This document shows positions 1 through 9,569 of a stretch of 64,000 bases of DNA, piece after piece (positions within the stretch are counted from its first letter, which is position 1; each line of letters starts with the position of its first letter). This DNA comes from Apoda limacodes. Its lineage: Eukaryota; Arthropoda; Insecta; Lepidoptera; Limacodidae. Where the stretch lies: positions 16,745,001 to 16,809,000 of the forward strand of contig OX291547.1 in NCBI GenBank assembly GCA_946406115.1, read 5' to 3'. The position numbers and the translations under genes are program-made. Under the pieces are notes generated by a model. It worked only from the letters and a program-made list of their open reading frames with translations. It did not search any database and had not been told where the DNA came from.

Positions 1-630
1 TCAGCTGACTCACTATCTTCCAACTGCAATTTAAAGAGCCGTCGTTGCAAGCTACGTTCACGGATTGAATTTAAAATTTTATTGCAATGCCCATGAATAT
101 GTCCATGTTTAGAACTTTTGAACACAAAACTTGTTGATATATAACGCAATGGAAGGAGAAAAATGAAGGGAAATTGTCATTAGCTCGTCACAATGCCACA
201 AAACCGTTTTTCTTTCGACCAGTCATTGCTGGTGCTCCATCGATTGAAACGCACACTAATTTATATATTGGTAGCTTGTAGTTTGCTACAAAATTAAAGA
301 AAACTTCATATATATCTTCGCTTGGGTCTTTCCTTTCAGAGGAATCATTGTCAAAAACTTAGACTACATGCCATTACCGTACGAATAAAAATACACAGCT
401 GGCCAGTATCTGTCATATCGGTGGATTCGTCGAACTGTAAAGAAAATTACGTACTTTCCATAATATCATGTTTAAGTTTATCTGCCATGTTCTGACACAT
501 GACTTCAACACGCCTTGTGACAGTTGGACGAAATAGCTGAAGTTCTTTAATAGCAGACATAATGTTATATTTTTAAAATCTCCAAATAATGTCTCACCCG
601 CTTCAATAAATGCTTCCTTCATAATCGATC
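1..630 (-). pseudogene. Decayed hAT-type transposase (ZBED5/GTF2IRD2-like)
   Basis: The minus strand encodes pieces of a hAT-superfamily transposase related to domesticated ZBED5/GTF2IRD2 proteins. Reading right to left I see MKEAFIEAGETLFGDFKN (622-569), a stretch with VEVMCQNMADKLKHDIME, then FDESTDMTDTGQLCIFIR near 440-385, KLVCVSIDGAPAMTGRKNG near 265-210, and an SIRERSLQRRLFKLQ-like end near 70-20. The order matches the family. Several stops and frame changes interrupt it, for example a stop just before the FDEST block, so it cannot make a protein. It continues past the left edge. No terminal repeats were seen on the right side. Confidence 0.7.
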
Positions 631-904
631 CATCTCAAATTTTTTAAACCCCTTATAACTTGGGTTTGGATTATACATGATGAACAAAATTCACAGGATA
701 TGATTTTAATAGTGGACTTATTAAACATATTTCAATCGTTTCGATTACATAGCTCTTATAATTTAGATTATATTGATATCTAAAAAACCCCGGTTTCGTC
801 ACTGATGATCATAAAAATTCCTAGGGTACTTTTTGAAGACCTAAAAAACTAAAATTTGTTATGTAAGCTAGTACTAGTACGCAAACAACAAAAAATCTAA
901 AACT

Positions 905-1190
905 TGAAACTTTTAACCCCCAACCCCATAAACTAGGGGATAGAAGTTTGTATGAGGCTTCCGCAAATGTTGATGGTAGAGGAATATAGGAACTCCTTGT
1001 AAATAATAAATCAACTTCAACCTTTAAATTAGGAGATGGAAGTTTGTTTGAGTTTTCCCATATAATCATCTGAAAATTATACAAATACACAGACTTCTTA
1101 TTACAAATTATAAAATACGTGTTTTAAGTTTTTAAAAAATCATCCCACAACCCTTTAAATAGGGGGATAAAAGTGTATATGGGGCTTTAG
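905..1190. repeat. Three diverged units of a short C/G-run motif, period about 115 bp
   Basis: A motif of the form AACCC...AAA.TAGGGGATA.AAGT.T.TATG.GGCT appears near 907-950, in weaker form near 1018-1060, and near 1141-1185. The units are diverged but keep order and spacing. Similar blocks are common in dispersed lepidopteran repeats, so this is probably an old element rather than a satellite. No gene was found in 631-1650. Confidence 0.4.
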
Positions 1191-1654
1191 TCAGGTTTCA
1201 GAATAATACTACATTATTATACGAATAATATTACTATACTTATGTAATTCGTTGAAAATTAAAATGTTTTGGCAAGTATTTACAAAAGTTGTTGTTTTAA
1301 GATAAAAATCATAACAAGCTGTATCAGAGGTCGGACTTAAAATTCGGATGACATAGTAAACCAATCATTCATTATGTAAATAATGTAACATATAAATTGT
1401 AACATATAAGTAAGAATGTTTACATGGCTTATTTCATGGTTATACGACATCAATTTCAAAACGCAGGTAAAACAAAGATTACATTTAAACTTTTGAAACA
1501 AGCTAATTAACTGTTCGTGTATATTATGTCTGTGTTCGACTATGTGATATAAATTGCAGCTACAAAACTTTAAAATTGGTTTTGTTAACAATATTAAAGA
1601 AAATCGATCAAGTGCGAGTTGGAATCGTGCACAAGGGTTCCGCACCATTATCTA

Positions 1655-2040
1655 TAAAAGCGGCAAAAAAATCACTTTTGTTGTATGGGAGGGGCTTAAA
1701 TATTTCTTTTATTTTAATTTAATTATTTATTTTTAAAGTGAATATGTAACTAAATATTCTGTGAGTATTTCAGACTCTACCTGTTGCCGTTATCAATATT
1801 GAGCAAAAACGCGAAAAAAAATCACGTTTATTTTAAGGGAGCCCCCGTAAATATTCATTTTTTTCTGTTTTTTAGTATTTGTTGTTATAGCGGCAACAGA
1901 AATACATCATCTGCGAAAATTTCAACTGTATAACTATCATGGTTAATGAGATACAGCCTGGTGACAGACGGACAGACGAACGGACAGCGAAGTCTTAGTA
2001 TCTGGGTCCCGTTTTGTACCCTTTGGGTACGCAACACTAA
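1655..2040 (+). repeat. Dispersed lepidopteran repeat ending in a GGGTACG tail
   Basis: I recognise this as a very common moth and butterfly repeat. It contains two related blocks (AAAATCAC.TTT...GGGAG) near 1668 and 1818, a GAGATACAGCCTGGTGACAG block near 1949, an ACGGACAGACGAACGGACAG run near 1967-1986, and a GGGTCCCGTTTTGTACCC hairpin-like tail near 2005-2030. The class (RTE tail or SINE) is not resolved from this copy. It has no coding capacity. Confidence 0.55.
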
Positions 2041-2575
2041 AAATTATACATAGCGTTTGTGCTACCTAGGAAAATATCCACACAATTGTTATAATTGCTA
2101 TGTAAGCGTACATTATAAAAGATGAAGTCATACAATAAGGTAGGCTAACCCACCATGTGATTGAAAAACGTTCTCGCAATGGCATTCTTGCGTCCATATA
2201 ATATACAGCATATCAATCCGTTAGGTATTACAAAAAATCAAATACCTAAGCTATCACTATTTGAATTGTAAAATAAGTCAAATATTGGCATACTCAAATT
2301 TCATACCCCATTTCCTACACATACAAGAGTGGGTACGTCTTATGGGTACGTCTTGTCTGACGAAGGCATTGGCTCTATTTAAGTTTAAGCATATTTATTA
2401 ATTTACAAGCATATACATTTTGTAAGATATCATATCACAGTGCCTATATATAATACATTTATCACAGTCATAGATGAGAAGCGCTTTTACATAAGCTTAC
2501 CAAATTCACGTGTCTTAATTATATAGTATTAACATACATAGTAGTAGAAATTTTTAAAATTTTGATTTTAAACCC

Positions 2576-2855
2576 AATACAATTTAATTTTTTCACAACA
2601 TAAATAATTAACACAACTTTTTGACCTATACGACTGTATTTCAAATAATTTATATAAACTTTGAACTTGTGAAAATTACAAAATACGGTTTAAACACTTT
2701 TGCAAACTTAGCACATATAAAACATGAAAAGTAATGACTTGCTACTTTTAGTTACTATTTTAAAAAATGCCTAACACAATACATTTTATTATTTTACAAC
2801 ATAAATAATAAACACAACTTTTTGACCTATGCGACTGTATTTCAAGGAATTTATA
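2576..2855 (+). repeat. Pair of about 85-bp direct repeats
   Basis: A block around 2576-2660 and another around 2769-2855 share a long common core including CACAACTTTTTGACCTAT and CGACTGTATTTCAA, with a few substitutions between them. They are about 193 bp apart. The rest of 2041-3437 is AT-rich, and I see no gene or RNA in it. Confidence 0.5.
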
Positions 2856-3437
2856 TAAATTGGCAACTCTAATGTTAGTGACGTAATTAATCTAAGAAAA
2901 AAAACATGGCGCCAAGAAGTGCGTTCGTTTTTTAATAAAGGTAACTAACAGTGCGTTTGTTTTATATTTAAAGAAATGACCTAAAAAGATAGGCTAGGCA
3001 AAATGTGGTTTTCACTATATTTAGATTTGCTAAGAAATTTTACCTTTAGTACTTAGCTAATTTTTGAATTTAATAAATTAAATAGGTACCTAGCTCTAAT
3101 TATTATACTCATGTTATTGTACCCGAGGACACGGGGGAGAGTTTCAAGCTCTGCACATCCAAAATGGCGGCAGGATTGTCCTAAGGTGCTGTATCTGGGC
3201 GTGTGTCTGGTTGGGAGCGATTAGCAGTTCATTTATGTTGCATTTTTAAATTCATTTCCAGATAGTCCTTTTTATTTGTGATCCAATTGTTAGTTTTGTA
3301 CATTGTTTATAGGCAATGACGCCCATGCCTCGCTATGAGAATATGCACCATTTGTTAAACTCGTTTTGCACACACTTCACAGGAGTTTTTACCGGTAATG
3401 TTTAACTTTATTTGGCAAGAGTGCATTATTTCATCAT

Positions 3438-3802
3438 ATAGGGCGTTACTTCTGAACCGCGTTGCAATTTAATATTAAATCCTCATTTTAGCACCAACTA
3501 CCCGTTCCGTCTAAGCGCATCAGATAAATTGAGCGGCGCTATTATTGCTCAAACCGTTCCGTTCGTGTATATGTTTGAATATTTTATTTTGATTTTTTTA
3601 TAGATAATACCAAAGATATAGAGTTCATAATGCGAATATAAACTTTTATTTAAGAATTCAGTTTCACATTTGACAGTTGTCAAAAAGTAGCGCAAAATAC
3701 CCACCTCCCGAGTCAAGTCAACATTAGATTTTGCTAACAAAAACATGAAACGCAAACCGCTAACAATTTCTGCTAAAAAGTAGTCAAATGGAACGCCCTA
3801 AT
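3438..3802. mobile_element. Possible short inverted-repeat element (MITE)
   Basis: AGGGCGTT at 3440-3447 is mirrored by AACGCCCT at 3792-3799, with TA on both outer sides. The inner sequence between them is not alignable by eye. The inverted repeats are short, so this could be chance. A similar GGGCG(CG)TTCG end occurs at 14937-14955. Confidence 0.25.
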
Positions 3803-4639
3803 AGTTGTTGTAATGGGGTGATCGACTTCGACAGCGGAGAGTACTTAAGCAATTGAAAATTTTCCAATGGCAGTTAATTATTGCAAAGCCTCTATATTTA
3901 GGTGCATATATCATTGCAGTGCCAGTGGCGTCCGAAATCTCCAATATATATTTTTGACATTCGCTCGGATTCATTTGTCGACTAAATCTAGAAAATCAGC
4001 ATTGAAGTATGATACAGAAGTAGTTTGTAAGGGGTAGACCACAAAACATTATAAGGGGTAGACTAATAGTAGCAATAAATGTGTTACGAATGTTCATTTT
4101 CTAGTCCACTTGAAGTAATATGGTCTTTAATAGATTTTTTAGGTATTTTATCAAGTTTTTAAGGAATATTTCTTTATTGAAAATGATTTTTTTGTTGTTG
4201 AAGTTAATGCCTAAAAATCTGATTTTTTCTTTACTGGAGAAGGCCCGGAATATTTAGCTGTCGTAGAATATGTATTGCTACTGACTTTTTTGTGTTTATT
4301 TCGAGATCATTTTTTTATAGGATGAGTTATAATGTTTTCTGCAATACGGATACAAGAAGCCTCATCGCGCCCTATTGCAACGGTGTCATCATCGAAGCAC
4401 ATTTCTGAGATAGGAGTGAGATATTCTATCACCGTATCCGTTAGTTGAGCTTAGATCCTTGCAGCCAGCTTCACGCAACATGAAGTCCACACTACGGTTG
4501 TATATCGTTGGTCATGATGGTGCGCCCTGCGCGACACTTCTGCTGAATCTAATTGCTGGTGTGGATTAGTGGTTCATTGTTATTTTTGTAGTACTTGTAG
4601 TTATTAGTGATTCAAATAACTTTCACATTTTACGCGGTA
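3803..4639. other. No recognisable feature
   Basis: AT-rich intergenic DNA. I found no convincing coding exon, RNA gene or repeat boundary on either strand before the T-run that marks the 3' end of the next LINE. Confidence 0.5.
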
Positions 4640-7096
4640 TTTTTTTTTTTTTTTTTTTTTTTATACCACTAAGGTGGCAAACAAGCCTACGGTCCGCCTG
4701 ATGGTAAGCGGTCACTTGCAACACCAGGGGCATCACTCGCGCGTTGCCGACCCTTCAGAAATCTAATAACTTCTTTTTTGAAGAACCCCATACTGTAGTC
4801 CTTAAAGACAACCTTGGCAGGGAGCTCATTCCACGACCCAAGGGTTCGCGGGAGGAAGTTTCTCTGAAACCGCACTGTACGCGACCATTTTGGTTCCAAA
4901 GTGTGAGAATGAATTCCCTGTCGATGGCGAGCGGTGCGATGGTAGAAAGTAGCCGTGGGCATCATTTCGAACAATTCCTCAGAATACAAGCGGTAGAACA
5001 CACACAGGGAGGCAAAGTCTCTCCTCAGACTTAAGGGCTCGATACCGCAAGTGAGTTTGGGATCGTCGACAATTCTCACAGCCCGTCGTTGAACCGAGTC
5101 AAAAGGGCCAAGCTGGTAATCGGGTGCACCCGCCCAGAGATGGCAGCAGTACTCCATATGGGGCCGGACTTGCGACTTGTAAAGTAGCAACCTTTGCCCC
5201 GACGTAAAGTACTGCTTCGCTCTGTTGAGTACACCAAGTTTTTTGGACGCCATCTTTACCTTGTCTAGCAAATGATCTCGGAACTGAACATCGCTGGAGA
5301 TGTCAACGCCAAGGATCCCAATGCTCTTGGAGATGGAGAGGGGAGTGTTCTGGAATTGTGGGACTACAGTGAATGGGGTTTTCTTAGCGGTGAACGCGCA
5401 GACTTGTGTCTTTGAAGGGTTGAATCGGACCAAGTTTTCCCGCCCCCAGTCAGAGACCTTGGACAGACCGATCTCGATTTGAGACACAAGTTCTTCACGT
5501 TTTTCCTCCACAACGGAACGTGAGATGCTTGCACGGCCCGTGAAATAAGCGTCTCCAGTACTGTCATCTGCATAGCAATGTATGTTGATGTCCAACATAT
5601 CATTGATGTGCAGTAGAAACAGCGTAGGAGACAGCACAGAGCCTTGCGGGACACCAGCATTAATGTCCATGCTATCAGAGCAACTACCGTCAACTACGGC
5701 TCGTATGCTTCTGCCGGACAAAAAGCTAGCCACCAATTTGCACAAACCCTCGGGCACTCCGTAAGATGGCAACTTCGATAGAAGACCCCGGTGCCAGACC
5801 CGATCGATCGCCTTCGCTATGTCTAGGCTACATGCCAATGCCTCCCCCTGACTCTCAATGGCTGGTGCCCATCGGTGTGTGAGATACACTAGAAGGTCAC
5901 CAGTTGAGCGACCGTGGCGAAAGCCATATTGACGGTCACTGATCAGGTCGTGTTTTTCTAGGTATCTCAAAAGCGCTGTGTGTTGATCACACGCTCCATC
6001 ACCTTGGAGAGAAGAGAGGTTATAGCAATAGGCCTGTAATTCGATGGATCTGATCTATCGCCCTTTTTGGGCACTGGCTGCACATTCGCAGTCTTCCATG
6101 AAGACGGAAATTGCCTAGTGTGGTAGGAAATCGTGAAGAGGCGAGTGAGTACAGGACATAACTCAGGAGCACACTGCTTAAGCACCACTGGTGGTATGCC
6201 GTCTGGCCCACTCGACTTATGAACGTCTAGGGACAGCAACGCCCGCCGGACCTCGCGCTGTGTTATAGAGATTTCCGGCATGGTCTTACCGCACCACGGT
6301 AAAGTAGGTGGTATAGCGCCTTCGTCGTTCACATTCGAGTTAGAGACAAAGAGACTGCCCAATAGATCGGCTTTCTCTTTTGCACTGTGGGCCAAGTCAC
6401 CATCGGTCTTTCGCAGTGGTGGTAATGACGACTGGCAGAAGTTCCCCTCGGCAGCTTTAGCAAGCGACCAGAAAGCACGAACCAATAACTATGAAGGGAT
6501 ATCTGCTCATGAATTTGCTCTGACCTATGGATTCTCTCAGCTGGTACTTTCTCCAACGAGAATACCAGATATAGAGGACCAAACGAGCTCCTTACTGGAA
6601 CTTCTGCTGACTACATGTCCGGATGGATACTCCGTCTCAGTGGATGCGCCTCTTGGCTCCTCGGACCACTGTCTCGTCCGGACTCAAATGTCATGCACAC
6701 AACCTGATCCTTCTGGGCCAACTAATTGGCGTCGTGTGTGGCATTATAAGTCGGCAGACTGGGATGGATTGCGAGAATTTTATGCATCGTACCCGTGGAG
6801 GCATATCTGCTATAGCTCAGAAGATCCTGACTTCTGCCAGCCACAGTCACTGAGACAATCCTTGCTGGTATGGAATGTTTCATCCCTAACCTGCGAGTAG
6901 CTGCCGGCGTCAAAAAACGACCGTGGTTTAATAGGTCTTGCAGAGAAGCTAAAATTCTTAAGCAAACTGCGTATGAGGCTTGGACCACGGCTCGTAATAA
7001 TAAAGATCCGAATATTTCTGAGTTAAAACGCAAATTAAATGCTGCCTTGAGGTTCAGTAAGAAAGCAACTGCCAGAGCAAAATTCCAATTCATCAT
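4640..7096 (-). mobile_element. LINE A copy 1, 5'-inverted non-LTR retrotransposon
   Basis: The 3' end is at the left: a T-run at 4640-4662 (poly-A on the minus strand) followed by the family tail GGTGGCAAAC...GGTCCGCCTGATGGTAAGCG. From there to about 6479 the minus strand encodes reverse transcriptase and the C-terminal region. From 6479 to 7096 the sequence switches to the plus strand and encodes the upstream endonuclease end and linker, which should lie further 5' on the minus strand. This layout is the known outcome of twin priming during LINE insertion. No clear target-site duplication was found. Compared with copy 2 it lacks 15 bp near 4707. Confidence 0.9.
4687..6485 (-). pseudogene. 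LINE A reverse transcriptase ORF, frameshifted
   Basis: Two overlapping minus-strand frames together hold most of the RT domain. The upstream part (6485-5967) has KKGDRSDPSNYRPIAITS. The downstream part (5970-4687) has RQYGFRHGRSTGDLLVYLTH, SLDIAKAIDRVWH, AGVPQGSVLSPTLFLLHIND and the catalytic YADD, then the YCCHLWAGAP and NFLPRTLGSWNELPAKVVF blocks near the C-terminus. A 2-bp insertion near 5971 relative to copy 2 (AAAGCGCTG against AAAGCTG) breaks the frame between VINTQ and YLEKHD. Motif A carries Ile where copy 2 has Phe (AID against AFD), and one Asn before IHCYADD is missing. Not functional as it stands. Confidence 0.9.
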
Positions 7097-7345
7097 ACCA
7101 AATTTACAATTTTAATATTCTAAAATATAAATCAAGGCTTCAATGGGGAAAACAGAAATTTCCAATAGCTATAAAATAGACCCGCCGATATCGCCGCTTA
7201 TTAATGTAATTATTGTCACATTCAGCCATTTTCTTCTATCTCATTTTCTCATGGGCACTATGCACTTAATTCGGATTTCTCGCTCCCACGCTTTATTGGT
7301 CTTTTGAACGTAGTGAAAAAATCCCATGTCTATGGTTGGTACTGT
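7097..7345 (-). repeat. Repeat X fragment (relative of 28400-28660)
   Basis: This segment is the reverse complement of the unit starting at 28400, with close similarity over about 250 bp. Shared blocks include CCGATATCGCCGCTTA, TTCTCATGGGCACTATGCAC and CCCACGCTTTATTGGTC. It directly abuts the inverted end of LINE A copy 1, so the LINE probably landed in or next to it. No coding capacity. Confidence 0.75.
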
Positions 7346-8019
7346 TGTACCTATATGGACCATGTCTGTCTGTCCTAAAGTCCTCTTAGGGGACCTAATG
7401 GACCTCTAAATTACAGATTAAACATTAGAGGACATAGAAATAGGGACAAGACATAAAACAATAAATTAAAAGTAGAAATGTAAACCCATGTATTATTTTA
7501 TACAACATTTTATTTCTTTGCGTTGTTATATTTTGAATAAAGAACCGACCCCATATTACATTACTTCTAGGGTGCGGTCCGATTCACGCTCCGTGCATCA
7601 GGTGTGGTCCAGATAGCAACGGTACAAAACATAATCTATAAAAAGTATACCTTGCTTTTGCTTAGGCATAATTAAATTATTTTTAGGTACCTATAGATTG
7701 TGCAAAATCATGTCCGCATTTTGGTCTTTGGCGCCCCTTGCCACGCAGACGCGTTGCCTAGAGTGACCGCTCCTCTCGTTCTTCCCCAGTAGTCCTAGGT
7801 GTACGCAAGAAAAAACTGCAAATCAATGTAGAGTTTAGCCGTTTGGCACACATGTACTTTAGGGCACAACAATAATTTTGAGCCGCAGTTTCTCAAAATA
7901 TTTCCCTTAGGGGGGGGAGTTTTGATTTTATCAACTTTTTGTATGGGATTTAAATATTTTTTGAAGTGAAAACTTCTTGAGCGACGTTGTGCACTTTTTT
8001 TGGTATGGGTATAAAATGT
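7346..8019. other. Intergenic, nothing recognised
   Basis: Mixed AT-rich sequence with a somewhat GC-richer patch near 7720-7800. No ORF of interest, no RNA gene and no clear repeat boundary was seen. Confidence 0.4.
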
Positions 8020-8375
8020 TAAACTCGCGTCAGGTCACGTGTCCTGATCGCGAAAGTTCGTAAGACGGATGGAGAGTAGACAGCTGGCGCGGCGTAGGAA
8101 AGGGAGTATCCCCCTCTCTTTCTACGGCGCGGCGAAAATGTATGCCTGCGCCTGCTGTTTCGTTTAGGCAGCGCAGGGCGCTTGCGCCAATGGTCGTGTG
8201 TGTTTATGTTACAGCGTGCTACGCGCATCCATGGATGGTGACAGCTGATAGCTCGACCGTCTGTGTAGTGGCCATACTGCTGTGTATTCGTAAAATTCGT
8301 GTATATAAAGTGTTTAAAATATGGAAATTGAACAAAGTGCATCTTTGTCTTTGTAAAATACGGAAACCGTAATGC
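8020..8375. other. GC-rich island of unknown nature
   Basis: This stretch is clearly richer in G and C than its surroundings. It contains GGTATAAAA-like and CACGTG motifs near its left edge (about 8008-8040), a CCCCTCTC/GGGAG patch, GCGGCG-type words and ATCCATGGAT. Short ORFs on both strands show no known domain. It could be a promoter or an LTR-like fragment. I cannot tell. Confidence 0.25.
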
Positions 8376-8624
8376 CACGCCTATTATAATTTTTATTTTT
8401 AGTATTCGCGATTATGAGTAGTACAGGGAGGTTGGATATGGAATTTTAATTCTATGACAGATTGCGATGTCAAATGTACTACGTCAAAAAAGTAAATAAA
8501 CAAACATTATTATTTCTTGACAATGTCAAAGACATGTCTTGTGACATATTTGAGTGTTAAGCGCGAATCGTGGGTAAAGGTTTTCACTTCTGCCGGCACT
8601 CCCGGAGTGCAACTCTATTTTTTT

Positions 8625-8785
8625 TTTTTTTTAAACCCATCGTGTGTGGTATCAAATGAAAGGGCTTGCTGAGCGGGTTCTAAAAATATACCACACTATT
8701 ACATTTGGGCTACTTTGTTTCTTAAAATCCAAAAAGTATTTTCAAAACATACCAAGTTTGGGCCCCTCCAGGTAGAAGACGGCTC
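8625..8785 (+). repeat. Dispersed repeat fragment
   Basis: After a T-run at about 8619, the sequence has GTGGTATCAAATGAAAGGGC followed by TTGCTGAGCGGGTTCTAAA, a block I recognise from dispersed lepidopteran repeats. The remaining sequence to about 9330 is AT-rich with no gene seen. Confidence 0.4.
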
Positions 8786-9329
8786 AGTATTTTTCTCTAA
8801 TTTATACCTTAAATGATAGTTTATATCCTCATTTTTAACCCCCTGAAAACAATTTGGAAAATATAAAAATTTAATATTTTATTTGAATTTTTAAATACAC
8901 TTAAATAACACCAGCAAACAGAAGCAGCAGGGTACAGTTGGGTACACATAAGTCTCATAAAGATCTGAAGCTTAAGGAACCGTCTCACATTGCAATATTC
9001 AAAAATTCAAAAAAAATACTGATTCTGAAAACATACATACAAAAAATTTATGACATCATAATCGTAATCTGAATCTGAAGAAATCCAATATTCTTATGCT
9101 TGATGAATCTTTTTTTTATTGTAAATCAGCCTTCTTTATATTATAGGTGAGTGTAGAGCAATGCTACGACATCACAAATATATATATTTTAACATTAACT
9201 ATGTGTGATGCTTAGCTAATATTTAGGCATATAAATATAATGCACCAACCAATAGCCTCGTCTGTGATAGGCTTATATCATTAATTTGATTATACCGTAG
9301 TTACTTTTTGACATAACATTCCATCAATC

Positions 9330-9417
9330 CAAATTTAGGCATGGCAACACTGGTGGCTACAAAAGAAAGATAGAAGAAGTTATTTTTCTTTTAATATTTT
9401 TTCTCTACATCTGGCCG
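9330..9417 (+). promoter_or_regulatory. Candidate RpL13 promoter and 5' non-coding exon
   Basis: Ribosomal protein genes usually start transcription in a pyrimidine tract. Here a CTTTTAATATTTTTTCTC tract at about 9389-9406 is followed by ACATCTGGCCG and a possible donor GTCAGT at 9418. An acceptor TTTCAG ends at 9548, 21 bases before the RpL13 start codon. This would make a short untranslated first exon and a 131-bp intron. The start site and donor are inferred, not proven. Confidence 0.35.
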
Positions 9418-9569
9418 GTCAGTGTCATGAAAATCCATGTTTTATTTAGCTATCCCAATATGAAATATCTGAGAGACTTGTAATTCCTTAAGTGCTGATT
9501 CTATCATGCCTGTTTCAAGTTTAATTTTGGAATCCAACCTTGTTTCAGGTATAGGAAAAAAATACCAAA

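Noticed and set aside
6280..6900. A 206-aa plus-strand open frame
   Set aside because: It is a chimera across the LINE A inversion junction: antisense RT sequence up to about 6479 and then true endonuclease sequence. It is not a gene.
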